From: Abiotrophia sp. HMSC24B09
GTDB taxonomy: Bacteria > Bacillota > Bacilli > Lactobacillales > Aerococcaceae
Assembly (NCBI RefSeq): GCF_001815865.1
Contig: NZ_KV822214.1
Coordinates: forward strand, 11,331 to 75,330
Direction: 5' to 3'
Length of the DNA stretch: 64,000 nucleotides
Below, in pieces: positions 16,220 to 26,534 of the stretch. Under the pieces are notes generated by a model that saw only the letters and a program-made list of their open reading frames with translations, was not told where the DNA came from and searched no databases. Numbering within the stretch: position 1 is the first letter of the stretch; the number at the start of each line of letters is the position of its first letter. Both the position numbers and the translations under genes were made by a program.

Positions 16220-19200
16220 TTACTTCTCCTTATTCTTACTAGTGTCGTCTAACAAAAGACTGGCTACCTGACGAGCTAATTGCTTAAGGGCTCCTAGCCA
16301 AACATAGGATGGCTGCTCTAGGATATCCAAGCTAATCACCTGGCGCGAACCCTCTTGAGACACGGTGGATTTCTGGGAAATGCCAGCCAAGGCTTCAAAG
16401 AGCTTGGCGCCTCGTAATTGTTCTGAGGCCACCTGGTTGAAGCTGACCTTGACATGACGTGGAGTCTGCTGAATTTTAACAATGCCAGCTTCGAGCCCAT
16501 AATGTTTAATCAAGGCAATTTCCAATAAATCCGCCACCTCATCTGGGAATTCACCATAGCGGTCAATCAACTGATCTTGCAGATTACGATAGGCTTCTTC
16601 AGAATCAATCTGTTGAATTTGCTTATAGACCGAAATCTTTTGCCGTTCATCGGCGATATAGCTGGCTGGAATATAGGCGTCGATTAGCAGATGCCATTCA
16701 ATCTGGTTGCTAGCCTGACTTGGTGTTTGCCCAATTTTCTTACCCCGCTTAATATCAACAGCTTCTTTAAGCATTTGGGAATAAAGGTCAAACCCGACAG
16801 AATCAATAAAGCCGGATTGTTGTTTACCCAGCAGATTCCCTGCCCCTCGAATGGACAGGTCCCGCATAGCAATCTTAAAGCCTGATCCCAACTCTGTAAA
16901 TTCGCGGACAGCCTGCAATCTTTTCTCACTGACCTCACTGAGTGACTTAAATGGCTCATACATCAAATAAGCATAGGCCACTCGATTGGTGCGCCCTACC
17001 CGCCCACGTAATTGGTAAAGCGTGGATAAACCCATATGGTCCGCATCTTCAACAAAAAGGGTATTAACATTAGGAATATCAACCCCTGTCTCAATTATGG
17101 TGGTAGTCACCAGGACATCGTAAGCCCCTTGGATAAAGTCCACTAGCACCGTCTCCAATTCCACTTCCGACATCTGACCGTGAGCATAAGCTACCCTAGC
17201 CTCTGGCACCAAAGCCTGGATTTCCATGGCCCGACGCTCAATAGTCGCCACTCGATTATAGAGATAGAAGACCTGACCTTCGCGTGCTAGCTCACGTTCA
17301 ATACCTGACTTAATCGCTCCATCATTGCGCTCCATGACATAGGTCTGGACGGGGAAACGGTTATTGGGTGGTGTCTCAATCAAGGACAAGTCGCGAACAC
17401 CTATCATGGACATATGCAAGGTGCGAGGAATTGGCGTCGCCGTCAAGGTTAAGACATCAACCTGTGACTTGAGTTGCTTGAGCCGTTCCTTGTGCTTGAC
17501 CCCAAAACGTTGCTCCTCATCGACAATCAACAGGCCTAAATCCTGAAACTGGACATCTTTAGAGACCAAGCGATGAGTCCCGACCACAATATTTACGGCC
17601 CCCGTTAGCAAGTCATCAATGGTCTGGTCTTGTTGCTTTTTAGATACAAAACGACTCATAAGTCGAATTTCAAAAGGGTAATCAGCAAAACGCTGAACCA
17701 AAGAATTATAGTGTTGCTGAGCTAAAATCGTAGTAGGGACCAAAAAGGCTACTTGCTTGCCGTCCATGACCGCCTTGAAAATGGCCCGCATGGCTACTTC
17801 GGTCTTGCCGTAACCTACGTCACCGACTAGTAGGCGGTCCATGGGCTTACTTTTTTCCATATCCGCCTTGATTTCCATAGCGGATCGAAGTTGGTCCTCG
17901 GTCTCCACATATGCAAAGGCTGACTCGAACTCACTCTGTTCTGGTGTATCAGGCCCAAAAGCATACCCAACTTCTCGTTCTCGCTTAGCGTAGAGGGCGA
18001 TTAATTCATCCGCAATGTCTTCAATTTTAGCCGCTACCTTGCGCTTAGTCTTAGCCCACTCAGTGCCCCCTAGCTTGTTAAGCTTAGGTGTCTTGGCTTC
18101 TGAGGCAACATATTTTTGTAGCAGATGAATTTGATCGACTGGTATCAGAATGCGTGAGTCATCTTGATAAACAACTGACAAGAGATCCTTATGAATGCCA
18201 TTCATTTCAATGGTATCCATACCACGGAATTGACCAATCCCATGATGAACATGGACTACATAGTCACCAACTTCTAATTCCGAGTAACTCTTAATCCGTT
18301 CAGCATTGGTTAGCTTAGTGCGAGATTGACGAGCCTGACGCTTTTTCAATTTATTGAAGAGTTCTTTTTCAGTTACCACTACCCACTTCAAGACAGGCAG
18401 TTCAAAACCATTTGATAGAGCTCCTACGCCAATATTGATAACCTTGGCTTGGGCTTGCCCTTCTGTTACCACGCTAGGGCCGATATGAAATTCCTCGAAA
18501 AGCGCTTCAACCTTCCGGGCTTGTTCCAAACTCCCTACAGCTACTTGAATGGTATAGCCTTGTTTCAGCCAGTGATCCATCTCCGTTTTGACGAGAGGCA
18601 TTTGGTTAAAGAAAGGGTTGAGGGTGCGATACTGGAAGGAATGCACTGCTCCTAAAGACTGATGTCCCAACCCTCGATGCATGACCGACAGATAGAGCAA
18701 GGCACCTGAGTAAGCTCGCACACAGGATTGAAAATCTGCTTTAACAGCCAATCCAGGTATCAGCAGACCTTTCTGAGTCTCCTGTTCAATCCAAAACTGA
18801 TCTTCCTCAACCAGATGAAGAGCCTGTTGCTGTAGCTTATCAAATTCTGACAGAACTAAAAGTCCTTGCTCTCCTAAATAATCAAGGAGCGTCACCACTT
18901 GGTCATCCTGAGCCAAGCTCAGATAAGCATGCGGATACTTGAGAGGCTCGCCATGGCGCAACTGATCCAACTGATTGCTGAGACCCGCTTCCATGGCCTC
19001 TCTTAATTCTTGATCCTTCACTTTCTTCAGGGCGCGCGCCTTCATATCCTCTAAACGTGGTAAGAGGGCTTGTTGTGCTTCTAGGCCAAATAAGACATCT
19101 TGAGCTGGCAGGATTTGGACAGAGTCTAGATTTTCAATCGAGGACTGGGTCTCAGCATTAAAGGCCCGAATAGAATCCAGCTCGGTATCAAAGAAATCCA

Positions 19201-19771
19201 AACGAATCGGATATTCGGCGGATACTGGGAAGAAGTCAATGATACTCCCGCGTACGCTAAACTCACCCGGTTGTTCTACCAAGCTAGCCCGATGATAACC
19301 CCAAGCGGTCAAGACACTTTCTAGCTGGCGTCGTTCCCAGTTATCTCCAAGTTCAAGAGTATGTTGAGCTTGACGCCATTGATTAGGGTGAGTCAATTGT
19401 TTTCGTAAACCGGCTACATTAGTAACTACAATACAGGGCTCGCCGTGAGCTAGTTGGTTAAGGATCTGAATCCGGTCCCGCATCTGATCCTCCGAAGCAA
19501 AGGCAAATTCAATGGCCAGAGCCTCCTCCACTACAAAAGCCTGCACGGGCACCTGGGGCAGAAGCTGTGTTAAATCATCTACTAACTGTCCCAACTTGCT
19601 AGCAATGGGCTCCACAATCAAGAGTGGCCGGGGACGAGCTTGGAAAAGCTGAGCCAGCATGACGGCACGAGCACTATCATCAATTCCAGTCACTAACTGG
19701 GGTAAGCTGCCCGCCTCTATTTGATTGATGGCCTTAATCGCCGTCAGAAAAGCATCTTGCGCAAATTCCAT
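16220..19771 (-). CDS. mfd: Transcription-repair coupling factor
   Basis: 1183-residue ATP-dependent DNA translocase that removes RNA polymerase stalled at lesions and recruits UvrA. The N-terminal third is the UvrB-homology module, followed by an RNA-polymerase-interacting Tudor-like domain ([21 protein letters not shown] near residue 495). The helicase motor carries Walker [12 protein letters not shown] near 650 and VDEEQRFG near 748, then the RecG-like TRG motif region and the C-terminal autoinhibitory domain 7. It lies between pth and rqcP as in other Firmicutes. The ATG at 19771 fits the conserved N-terminus length. Confidence 0.97.
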   Translation of the reverse strand: MEFAQDAFLTAIKAINQIEAGSLPQLVTGIDDSARAVMLAQLFQARPRPLLIVEPIASKLGQLVDDLTQLLPQVPVQAFVVEEALAIEFAFASEDQMRDRIQILNQLAHGEPCIVVTNVAGLRKQLTHPNQWRQAQHTLELGDNWERRQLESVLTAWGYHRASLVEQPGEFSVRGSIIDFFPVSAEYPIRLDFFDTELDSIRAFNAETQSSIENLDSVQILPAQDVLFGLEAQQALLPRLEDMKARALKKVKDQELREAMEAGLSNQLDQLRHGEPLKYPHAYLSLAQDDQVVTLLDYLGEQGLLVLSEFDKLQQQALHLVEEDQFWIEQETQKGLLIPGLAVKADFQSCVRAYSGALLYLSVMHRGLGHQSLGAVHSFQYRTLNPFFNQMPLVKTEMDHWLKQGYTIQVAVGSLEQARKVEALFEEFHIGPSVVTEGQAQAKVINIGVGALSNGFELPVLKWVVVTEKELFNKLKKRQARQSRTKLTNAERIKSYSELEVGDYVVHVHHGIGQFRGMDTIEMNGIHKDLLSVVYQDDSRILIPVDQIHLLQKYVASEAKTPKLNKLGGTEWAKTKRKVAAKIEDIADELIALYAKREREVGYAFGPDTPEQSEFESAFAYVETEDQLRSAMEIKADMEKSKPMDRLLVGDVGYGKTEVAMRAIFKAVMDGKQVAFLVPTTILAQQHYNSLVQRFADYPFEIRLMSRFVSKKQQDQTIDDLLTGAVNIVVGTHRLVSKDVQFQDLGLLIVDEEQRFGVKHKERLKQLKSQVDVLTLTATPIPRTLHMSMIGVRDLSLIETPPNNRFPVQTYVMERNDGAIKSGIERELAREGQVFYLYNRVATIERRAMEIQALVPEARVAYAHGQMSEVELETVLVDFIQGAYDVLVTTTIIETGVDIPNVNTLFVEDADHMGLSTLYQLRGRVGRTNRVAYAYLMYEPFKSLSEVSEKRLQAVREFTELGSGFKIAMRDLSIRGAGNLLGKQQSGFIDSVGFDLYSQMLKEAVDIKRGKKIGQTPSQASNQIEWHLLIDAYIPASYIADERQKISVYKQIQQIDSEEAYRNLQDQLIDRYGEFPDEVADLLEIALIKHYGLEAGIVKIQQTPRHVKVSFNQVASEQLRGAKLFEALAGISQKSTVSQEGSRQVISLDILEQPSYVWLGALKQLARQVASLLLDDTSKNKEK

Positions 19772-19798
19772 GTTTTTCCTACTTTCTCTCTAGTAAAA

Positions 19799-19820
19799 CT
19801 GGCTCAGAGATTTGAGTCAG
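19799..19820 (-). terminator. Weak terminator after pth
   Basis: CTGACTCA / TGAGCCAG-type stem with one mismatch, followed on the minus strand by TTTT. It lies in the 124-bp gap between pth and mfd, so mfd may be partly insulated from pth. Confidence 0.45.
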
Positions 19821-19895
19821 CTAATGCCACAAGAGGCTGCAACGTCTACCCACCCCTGGGAGAGTCGCAACCTATCTTAAGGTTTATCGTGTCTT

Positions 19896-20456
19896 TTAGT
19901 TATATTGGTTCATTAATTGAACGAAAGTTTCGCCCTTAGCCCAGGCCCTCAACAAGTCGGTTGTCTGGTCAATTTTCTGTTCTATTAAAGGGCGGTCATC
20001 TGTATCGAAACGTTGTAGAACATGGTCCACAACCTTGCGTCCATATTGAGGGCGGCCAATGCCAATCTTGACCCGCTTGAAATCTTGGGTCCCTAGCATT
20101 TCGATAATGCTCTTCACCCCATTGTGGCCACCCGCACTACCTGACTGGCGTAGACGCAACTTGCCAGGATCCAAATCCAAGTCATCATAAACCACCACAA
20201 GCTCGTCAGGGCTAATATTATAATAGGACATAAGAGGCAAGACAGCTTCACCCGATAGGTTCATAAAGGTATAAGGTTTGACCAAGAGCACCTTTTCGTC
20301 TCCCACTCGCCAAATAGTATAATCGGCACGAAATTTTTGGTCGGTCAATTTCAAACCTTCTTGACGCGCCAAAGCATCAATGACATCAAAACCCACATTA
20401 TGGCGCGTCCCCTGATACTTATCACCAGGGTTCCCTAATCCAACGATTAACTTCAT
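19896..20456 (-). CDS. pth: Peptidyl-tRNA hydrolase
   Basis: Releases tRNA from prematurely dropped peptidyl-tRNA. 186 residues from the ATG at 20456, which has AGGAGGGAGCAGG upstream; starts MKLIVGLGNPG, the universal Pth N-terminus. The catalytic His is in GTRHNVGFD near residue 20. Substrate-contacting residues are in PYTFMNLSGEAV and VYDDLDLDPGKLRLR, with GSAGGHNGVKSI near 110. It is the first gene of the pth-mfd block and divergent from ldh. Confidence 0.96.
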   Translation of the reverse strand: MKLIVGLGNPGDKYQGTRHNVGFDVIDALARQEGLKLTDQKFRADYTIWRVGDEKVLLVKPYTFMNLSGEAVLPLMSYYNISPDELVVVYDDLDLDPGKLRLRQSGSAGGHNGVKSIIEMLGTQDFKRVKIGIGRPQYGRKVVDHVLQRFDTDDRPLIEQKIDQTTDLLRAWAKGETFVQLMNQYN

Positions 20457-20480
20457 CCTGCTCCCTCCTCTGCATTTTCT

Positions 20481-20508
20481 ATTATAACACATGTTTGGAG
20501 CATGTCAC
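20481..20508 (-). promoter_or_regulatory. pth promoter
   Basis: Minus-strand GTGACA (20503-20508), 16-bp spacer, then TATAAT (20481-20486) within the extended -10 TGTTATAAT. Confidence 0.7.
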
Positions 20509-20578
20509 TAACAGAAAGATTCACTAGGCGAACTGTATTATTCACCACAATAAACTGTACTACTCAAAAAATTTCCTC

Positions 20579-20606
20579 TTCACATTTTTGAAAAGAGTGG
20601 TATAAT
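20579..20606 (+). promoter_or_regulatory. ldh promoter
   Basis: TTCACA (20579-20584), 16-bp spacer, TATAAT (20601-20606). The inverted TTCA...TGAA inside the spacer looks operator-like but does not fit the Rex consensus well. Confidence 0.7.
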
Positions 20607-20637
20607 ATAGCCAAGTGATAGAAAGGAGATATTCACT

Positions 20638-21597
20638 ATGAAACAACCAAAGAACAAGATTATTTTAGTCGGTGATGGCGCAGTCGGATCTAGCTTTGCT
20701 TTCTCTCTCGTTAACCAAAACATCGGCCGTGAACTCGGCATCATTGATATCAACAAGGACAAGACAGTCGGGGACGCTTTAGACCTCTCTCACGCCTTAG
20801 CCTTCACTTCACCTAAGGAAATTTACTCTGCTGAATACAGCGACTGCGGTGACGCAGATATCGTCGTATTAACAGCTGGTGCAGCACAAAAACCAGGTGA
20901 AACTCGCTTGGATCTCGTTCACAAAAACTTAAGCATCTACAAATCAGTTATTAAACAAATCGTAGACTCTGGTTTTAACGGTATTTTCTTGGTTGCTGCC
21001 AACCCAGTGGATATCTTAACTTATGCAACCTGGAAGTTCTCCGGTTTCCCTAAAGAGCGCGTTATCGGTTCTGGGACTACCTTAGACACCGCTCGTTTCC
21101 GTCAAGAAATCGCACAACTTATCGGTGTTGATGCGCGTAACGTCCACGGTTATATCTTAGGTGAACACGGGGATACTGAATTCCCTGTTTGGTCTCACGC
21201 TAACGTGGGTGGCTTGACTATCTATGAATGGGTCAAAAACCACCCAGACACTGACGAACAAGCCTTAGTTGAAATGTTCTTCAAAGTTCGTGACGCTGCT
21301 TACGAAATCATCTCTAAAAAAGGCGCAACCTACTACGGGATTGCTGTTACCTTGGCTCGTATCTGCCGTGCTATCTTAGACGATGAAAAGGCAATCTTCC
21401 CTCTCTCTGTCTACTTAGACGGTGAGTATGGTCAATCAGACCTCTACATCGGGGCTCCAGCTATCTTGGGTCGCGAAGGGGTTGTTTCTGTCATTGAAAT
21501 CCCACTTAACGACTCTGAGTTGGACAAGATGAATGCTTCTGCAAGCACCCTCAAAGCAGTTACTGCCGATGGTTTTGCTCGCTTAGAAGAAAACTAA
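20638..21597 (+). CDS. ldh: L-lactate dehydrogenase
   Basis: Reduces pyruvate to L-lactate with NADH, the main fermentation end step in lactic acid bacteria. 319 residues. NAD-binding glycine loop GDGAVGSSF near residue 12. Substrate Arg in KPGETRLDL near 88-91. Catalytic His in [14 protein letters not shown] near 179. AAAGGAG lies nine bases before the start. It is a single-gene unit between its own promoter and a strong terminator. Optimal-looking codon use (TTCAAC, GGTGAC types) is consistent with high expression. Confidence 0.96.
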   Translation: MKQPKNKIILVGDGAVGSSFAFSLVNQNIGRELGIIDINKDKTVGDALDLSHALAFTSPKEIYSAEYSDCGDADIVVLTAGAAQKPGETRLDLVHKNLSIYKSVIKQIVDSGFNGIFLVAANPVDILTYATWKFSGFPKERVIGSGTTLDTARFRQEIAQLIGVDARNVHGYILGEHGDTEFPVWSHANVGGLTIYEWVKNHPDTDEQALVEMFFKVRDAAYEIISKKGATYYGIAVTLARICRAILDDEKAIFPLSVYLDGEYGQSDLYIGAPAILGREGVVSVIEIPLNDSELDKMNASASTLKAVTADGFARLEEN

Positions 21598-21620
21598 TCT
21601 CCCTATCAAATCGATTATCC

Positions 21621-21649
21621 GCACCTGGCTCCTTGCCAGGTGCTTTTTT
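21621..21649 (+). terminator. ldh terminator
   Basis: Perfect 9-bp stem GCACCTGGC / GCCAGGTGC, loop TCCTT, followed by T6. Confidence 0.9.
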
Positions 21650-21665
21650 AGGCTTAATGAAGCCA

Positions 21666-21696
21666 TAAAAAAGAAGCCAAGACCGCAGTCTTGGCT
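21666..21696 (-). terminator. fruRKA operon terminator
   Basis: Stem AGCCAAGAC (21675-21683) and GTCTTGGCT (21688-21696), with TCTTTTTT on the minus strand just after the fruA stop. Confidence 0.85.
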
Positions 21697-21704
21697 GTTT
21701 GAGC

Positions 21705-23651
21705 TTATTTTTTGTTTTGGTTACGTAAGGTCAAGCTCAAGAGGAAGGCCCCTAAGAAGCTGGCACCAACCCAAATCGCTAAATAGAGCAATGGATTCGT
21801 TACACCACCCGCTAACATAGCGAAGACCCCGCCGTGTGGCACCTTGCTGACGATACCAAAGAGCATGCTTAAGGCACCCGCTACACCGGCAGAAACTGCC
21901 AATGGAGGAATAACCTTCAATGGGTTGGCTGCAGCAAATGGAATAGCCCCTTCCGTGATGAAGGCTGCACCCATGACATAGTTAACTAGAGCTGAGTTAC
22001 GTTCTTCTTCTGGCCAGAGGTTTTTGTTGAGGGTTGCTGCCAAGGCAATCGCCAACGGTGGCACCATCCCACCAACCATAACGGCTGCCATAACGTTTGA
22101 ACCTGCGCCTGCTGATTGTGTCACTAAGGCAGTCCCTGTAACGTAAGCGGCCTTGTTAATTGGACCACCCATATCAATTGACATCATGGCACCGACTAAG
22201 AAACCTAAGACTAAGGCTGAACCTGTGCTCATACCGTTGAGGAAGTCTTGCAATCCTTGCATAACAGCCCCCATTGGGCCGTTCACAACGAAGAGCATGA
22301 GGAAGGACATAATCAGGACCCCAAAAACTGGGAAGAGGAAGATTGGTTTCAAACCTTCAAGTGATTTTGGTAGCCAAGCAAAAGCTAGACGGAGGACATA
22401 GATAATCCCACCAGCCAAGAAGCCGGCTACTAAGGCGCCTAAGAAACCTGACGGAATGCTTTTCTCAAAGAGACCTACCGCTCCAAAGTCAGACAAGACA
22501 GATGGATTAGCTAAAATCCCACCCATAAAACCAACAACCAAACCAGGACGGTCAGCAATTGAATGACCGATAAAACCAGCTAACATTGGCAACATCATAG
22601 CAAAAGCTAGTTTACCTGTTACAAAGAGGAATTGCGCTATTTGATTATAGCTAGCATCTTCAGGGTTAAAGGAATTAATCCCCCAGAAGAAGGACAAGGC
22701 AATTAAAATCCCACCAGATACCACAAACGGCAACATATGAGAAACCCCGTTCATTAAGTGCTTGTAGAATTGACGACCAATGGATTCTTTACCGACTTCA
22801 AGATCTGCGGCGCCAGCACCTTCTGCTGCGTGGTAGATTGGCGCCTCTGCTTTTGCCGCTTTAGCTACTAATTCATCAGCTTTGTGGATACCATCTGCTA
22901 CTTTAGTGACAATGACTGGTTTGCCGTTAAAGCGCGCCATTTCAACTTGCTTATCCGCTGCTACGATAATGGCTGTCGCCTTTTTGATGTCGTCAACAGT
23001 CAAACGGTTGCCGACACCGGCCTGCCCGTTGGTTTCAACTTTAATCTTGATACCTGCGGCTTTCCCGGCTTGTTTGAGCTTTTCTTCTGCCATAAAAGTA
23101 TGGGCAATCCCAGTTGGGCAAGCTGTTACGGCCAAGACATAGACATCTTCTTGCACAGGACTTACTGGCTCAGCCGCAGGAGCTTGGGCTGTTTCTTCTG
23201 CTTCAGCTGCGGTAAAAACTGCCACTACTTCTTCAGGGGTTTTTGCGGCTGCTAAAGCTGCTTTAGTTGCTGGTTGCATGAGGACAGAAGATAATTTAGC
23301 TAAGGCTTGCAAGTGCTCGCCACCACCACCTGCAGGTGCTGCAATCATGAAGACAAATTTGGCAGCTTGGCCATCAAAGCTCTCCCAGTCAATCCCTGCG
23401 TCACTACGCCCAAAGACGATAGCTGCTGATTTGATTGATTCATGTTGGGCATGAGGAATGGCAATCTCGTCACCAACACCCGTTGTTGATTGGGCTTCGC
23501 GGGCTTCTAAAGCAGCTACGTAAGCGTCAACGTCGGAGACGCCACCTGCTTGGTGGAAGCGCTCTGCCAAATACTTAAGCGTTGATGGCTTATCTGTTGT
23601 ACTCAATTGGAGGTCCATAGCCTCTTTAACAAATAATTCTGATAATTTCAC
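21705..23651 (-). CDS. fruA: PTS fructose transporter, EIIABC
   Basis: Imports fructose and phosphorylates it to fructose 1-phosphate. 648 residues in the order EIIA (1-150; phosphorylated His in IAIPHAQHE near 66), EIIB (about 170-270; phosphocysteine in VTACPTGIAHTFMA) and EIIC (about 285-640; about ten membrane helices with GGPINKAAYV). An Ala/Glu linker joins EIIA and EIIB. It is the last gene of fruR-fruK-fruA, 28 bp after fruK, so the substrate follows from the neighbouring 1-phosphofructokinase. Confidence 0.93.
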   Translation of the reverse strand: MKLSELFVKEAMDLQLSTTDKPSTLKYLAERFHQAGGVSDVDAYVAALEAREAQSTTGVGDEIAIPHAQHESIKSAAIVFGRSDAGIDWESFDGQAAKFVFMIAAPAGGGGEHLQALAKLSSVLMQPATKAALAAAKTPEEVVAVFTAAEAEETAQAPAAEPVSPVQEDVYVLAVTACPTGIAHTFMAEEKLKQAGKAAGIKIKVETNGQAGVGNRLTVDDIKKATAIIVAADKQVEMARFNGKPVIVTKVADGIHKADELVAKAAKAEAPIYHAAEGAGAADLEVGKESIGRQFYKHLMNGVSHMLPFVVSGGILIALSFFWGINSFNPEDASYNQIAQFLFVTGKLAFAMMLPMLAGFIGHSIADRPGLVVGFMGGILANPSVLSDFGAVGLFEKSIPSGFLGALVAGFLAGGIIYVLRLAFAWLPKSLEGLKPIFLFPVFGVLIMSFLMLFVVNGPMGAVMQGLQDFLNGMSTGSALVLGFLVGAMMSIDMGGPINKAAYVTGTALVTQSAGAGSNVMAAVMVGGMVPPLAIALAATLNKNLWPEEERNSALVNYVMGAAFITEGAIPFAAANPLKVIPPLAVSAGVAGALSMLFGIVSKVPHGGVFAMLAGGVTNPLLYLAIWVGASFLGAFLLSLTLRNQNKK

Positions 23652-23679
23652 TTTCTATTTCTCCTTTGAATTTCCTAGG

Positions 23680-24597
23680 CTAATGCGCGACAACATGAAT
23701 TTGATTTACTAGGTCATCAATCAATTGACGTTCAGCTATCCAAACCGAATAGGCTGTCGCACTCCCGGTAGCAGCACCACGTTTTAGAGATTGAGCAAAA
23801 TCGCCTGTCTCCAAGTAGGTGGCCACAAAACCTGCCAACATAGAATCGCCTGCCCCGACTGAGTTAACCACTCTTCCCTTAGGGATATCTGAGCTAAAGA
23901 CTTGGCCATCCTCAGTTAGAAGTAAGGCGCCCTCACCACCGCGAGATACAATAATGTGACGTGCTCCTAATTCCTGAAGTTTCTTGGCATAATGGATTAT
24001 TTCTGCCTCATCCTTCAAGCTAACCCCAAAAATCTCACCTAATTCATGATGATTAGGCTTGATGACAAAAGGTCGATAAGGCAAGCATTCGGTTAAGAGT
24101 TGCTTGTTGGTATCCAGCACAAATTTTGCGCCCCGCTCTTGGCAGAGTTTGGCGAAAGCAATATAGGCCTTGACGTCAAGTCCAGGGGCCGCATTCCCTG
24201 CTAAGAAGACCACATCATCTGAGCTTAAGTCTCGCTCAAAAATTGCCAATAATTCCGCAAACTTTTCCGGACTCACTTGGGGGCCTGCAGCATTGATTTC
24301 TGTCTCTTCTTGAGACTTGACTTTGACATTAACCCGCGTAATGCCATCCACTTCAACAAAAAGTGGTTTGACACCTTCTTGAATGAGGGTGTCTTTGATA
24401 TATTGACCGGTAAATCCACCTACGAATCCAGTCGCGTAGTTGACATGCCCTAAGCGCTGTAAGACAAGGGATGCGTTGATTCCCTTACCTCCGGCAACAT
24501 AGGCCTCTCCCTTGGATCGATTCAACTCTCCTAGCTGACATTGGTCAACCTGGATGACGAGATCGACGGCAGGGTTAAAGGTAATCGTATAAATCAC
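23680..24597 (-). CDS. fruK: 1-Phosphofructokinase
   Basis: PfkB-family kinase converting fructose 1-phosphate to fructose 1,6-bisphosphate. 305 residues from a GTG at 24597, which gives the typical N-terminus MIYTITFNPAVDLVI and is spaced 11 bases from AAGGAG. A GTG four codons upstream overlaps that site and is less likely. PfkB signature 1 is GGKGINASLVLQRLG near residue 35. The catalytic region GRVVNSVGAGDSMLAG near 240 holds the general base Asp. It lies five bases after fruR, within the fru operon. Confidence 0.93.
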   Translation of the reverse strand: MIYTITFNPAVDLVIQVDQCQLGELNRSKGEAYVAGGKGINASLVLQRLGHVNYATGFVGGFTGQYIKDTLIQEGVKPLFVEVDGITRVNVKVKSQEETEINAAGPQVSPEKFAELLAIFERDLSSDDVVFLAGNAAPGLDVKAYIAFAKLCQERGAKFVLDTNKQLLTECLPYRPFVIKPNHHELGEIFGVSLKDEAEIIHYAKKLQELGARHIIVSRGGEGALLLTEDGQVFSSDIPKGRVVNSVGAGDSMLAGFVATYLETGDFAQSLKRGAATGSATAYSVWIAERQLIDDLVNQIHVVAH

Positions 24598-24602
24598 GAA
24601 AT

Positions 24603-25349
24603 TTAACACTCCTTCACTGTCGTGACTTGCACAAGAGGTGCCCGTTGCCCCTCTGTTAAGGCATGAGTGATAAGAATCGCCTCTTCCAAATTGGCGACAT
24701 GACAGAAACTGACCCGTCCCATCTTGGAAGCATCCGCCAAAACATAGACTTGGTTGGCCTGCTGCATGGCTTGTTGCTTAAGGGCTGCCTCCTCCTGGTC
24801 TGGCGTCGTATAGCCCCATTCCGCATCCACCCCGTTCATGCCCATAAAAACATGGTCAAAACGATAGCGTGCTAATTGAGCCTGAGCTTGCGCTCCAATT
24901 ATGGCCCGCGTCTTGGGCTTAACTTGGCCACCTAACAAGATGACGGACTCGCCATAGTCACACAGCAAGTCAGCTTGACTGAGTCCATTGGTAACCACCG
25001 TCACACCCTGCCCAACCAAATGCGGTATCATAGCCAAGGTCGTGGTACCTGCGTCTAGGTAGATGACCTGGCCTGCTGTCACCTGTGCGGCTGCTGTCTC
25101 AGCAATAAGGGCCTTGTCACTACTGTTCCGCCCTAGCTTTTCCTTATAGCTAGATTCGCGATCCAAATGATAGACGCGTTTGGCACCGCCACGAACTCGC
25201 ACCAGGCGTCCTGCTTCTTCCAACTGAGATAAATCCCGCCGTATAGTGGACTCTGATACTGATAGCTTGGCCATCAAATCTTGTAGGCTGACAACATGCG
25301 CTTGCTCTAGTTCTGATAGAATTAGTTGATGTCGCGTTTGAGTTAACAC
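24603..25349 (-). CDS. fruR: DeoR-family repressor of the fru operon
   Basis: 248-residue cytoplasmic regulator. The N-terminal winged helix (residues 1-57) has the DeoR signature around LMAKLSVSESTIRRDLSQLEE. The C-terminal sugar-phosphate sensor domain is isomerase-like (YLDAGTTTLAMI, GGQVKPKTRAIIG). By family it releases DNA on binding fructose 1-phosphate. The GTG at 25349 is preferred over GTG 25358 because the latter overlaps the GAGGTG site. It heads the fruR-fruK-fruA operon and probably binds the three 21-bp-phased repeats upstream, repressing its own operon. Confidence 0.9.
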   Translation of the reverse strand: MLTQTRHQLILSELEQAHVVSLQDLMAKLSVSESTIRRDLSQLEEAGRLVRVRGGAKRVYHLDRESSYKEKLGRNSSDKALIAETAAAQVTAGQVIYLDAGTTTLAMIPHLVGQGVTVVTNGLSQADLLCDYGESVILLGGQVKPKTRAIIGAQAQAQLARYRFDHVFMGMNGVDAEWGYTTPDQEEAALKQQAMQQANQVYVLADASKMGRVSFCHVANLEEAILITHALTEGQRAPLVQVTTVKEC

Positions 25350-25369
25350 TCTTATCACCTCACACCCAG

Positions 25370-25398
25370 ATTATACACCGCTTTCGGTCACCTTTCAA
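25370..25398 (-). promoter_or_regulatory. fruRKA promoter
   Basis: Minus-strand TTGAAA (25393-25398), 17-bp spacer, TATAAT (25370-25375). A cre-like core AAGCGTTTTC at 25397-25406 on the plus strand overlaps the -35, which would suit CcpA control, but the full cre consensus is not met. Confidence 0.75.
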
Positions 25399-25442
25399 GC
25401 GTTTTCTGTCATTTTCAATCATAAACCGGTCATTTTCATTCA
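25385..25442 (-). promoter_or_regulatory. Three phased direct-repeat operators, probable FruR sites
   Basis: Plus-strand copies CGGTCACCTTTCAAGC (25385), CTGTCATTTTCAATCA (25406) and CGGTCATTTTCATTCA (25427) start exactly 21 bp apart, two helical turns. The first overlaps the -35 of fruR. Direct repeats are typical DeoR-family operators. Confidence 0.65.
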
Positions 25443-25471
25443 AATGCAAATTTGCCGGCACCTCACTTTGG

Positions 25472-25477
25472 TATAAT
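25472..25477 (+). promoter_or_regulatory. Extended -10 box, possible promoter of the ABC exporter
   Basis: TTTGGTATAAT on the plus strand contains TGNTATAAT. It is 125 bp before the ATPase gene at 25602 and immediately beside the fruR operators. No clear -35. Confidence 0.45.
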
Positions 25478-25601
25478 TTTTTGCTTTCAGAAAACACTCT
25501 TGCTCTCTCCCAAAACTTTAGAAAGATTTGAGATTTGCTTGAGAGATATTTGAAATTCACTTGATAAGCTATAGATAAGAAATAAGCAAAGGAGTAAGAT
25601 C

Positions 25602-26534
25602 ATGGAAGATATCTTAGTCATTCAAAATCTTAGTAAGCATTATGGCGACCAAGTGGCTTTGGACTCGCTCAGCCTCAAGCTAAAGAAAGGAGAAATCTAT
25701 GGCCTAATCGGTCAAAACGGAGCGGGTAAAAGCACCTTAATCAAATTAATTACCCAAATAATCGCACCAAGTCAAGGCACCGTCTCCATTTTGGGCTCTC
25801 GAACCCCTAAAGAATGGACTAGTTCCCTCCAACATGTGGGTTCTGTCATTGAAACACCTGTGGCACACCAACATCTATCTGCCTACGACAATCTTCGCTT
25901 TTACTGCTTGGATCGTGGTATCAAAAAACCAGATAGTCGGATTAAGGAAACCTTGGACTATGTCGGCTTAAGCCAAACTGGCGCCAAAAAATTTCGGGAC
26001 TTCTCTCTGGGAATGAAACAACGTCTGGGTATCGCCATTGCCATTCTATCTCGGCCTGATTTACTCATCTTGGACGAGCCTATCAATGGTCTGGACCCTG
26101 TCGGCATTCAAGAGTTTCGCGAGATGGTCCTCCGCCTTAACTGCGAGCTTGGCATGACCCTGATTATTTCTAGCCATATCTTGTCAGAATTATACTTGGT
26201 GGCTAGCCGCTTTGGTTTCATTCATCAAGGACGGCTCATCCAAGAGCTTTCCAAGGAGGACTTCGACCGCGAAAGTGGCGATTATATTATCCTCCAGTCC
26301 CAAAAGGCTCAGATGGCTAAGGACTTTGTCCAAAAACAACTAGGTTTTAGACTTAAATCGAGCCATCAGACCGACCAATTACAGTTAATCGGCAAAGCTG
26401 AGGAGATACCAGAACTTGCTAAGGCCTTAGTTTTAGCTGACATTCCAATCAGTGCAATTTACTACGCCCATAAAGATTTAGAGCGATACTTTACCGATTT
26501 AATTCAGGTTCAAGGGGGAAAACAGTATGCTTAA
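25602..26534 (+). CDS. ABC-2 type exporter, ATP-binding protein (BcrA-like)
   Basis: 310-residue cytoplasmic ATPase. Walker A GQNGAGKST near residue 38. Signature FSLGMKQRLGIAIA near 135. Walker B LLILDEPINGLDP near 155, then the switch His in IISSHIL. The C-terminal extension of about 90 residues is of the kind found in bacitracin- and lantibiotic-immunity ATPases. The start has AAAGGAG ten bases upstream. The stop overlaps the next gene by eight bases, so the pair is coupled. The substrate is unknown. Peptide antibiotic or envelope-stress resistance is a family-based guess, and no biosynthetic genes or sensor kinase adjoin it. Confidence 0.85.
   Translation: MEDILVIQNLSKHYGDQVALDSLSLKLKKGEIYGLIGQNGAGKSTLIKLITQIIAPSQGTVSILGSRTPKEWTSSLQHVGSVIETPVAHQHLSAYDNLRFYCLDRGIKKPDSRIKETLDYVGLSQTGAKKFRDFSLGMKQRLGIAIAILSRPDLLILDEPINGLDPVGIQEFREMVLRLNCELGMTLIISSHILSELYLVASRFGFIHQGRLIQELSKEDFDRESGDYIILQSQKAQMAKDFVQKQLGFRLKSSHQTDQLQLIGKAEEIPELAKALVLADIPISAIYYAHKDLERYFTDLIQVQGGKQYA

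Noticed and set aside
20521..20606. Rex-binding site at the ldh promoter
   Set aside because: TTCACA and TGAA elements are present but do not form the TTGTGAA-N-TTCACAA palindrome with correct spacing.
25360..25560. Minus-strand ORF of 66 codons upstream of fruR with repeated ENDR-type residues
   Set aside because: The repeats come from the three 21-bp operator copies. The frame overlaps the fruR promoter and has no ribosome site.
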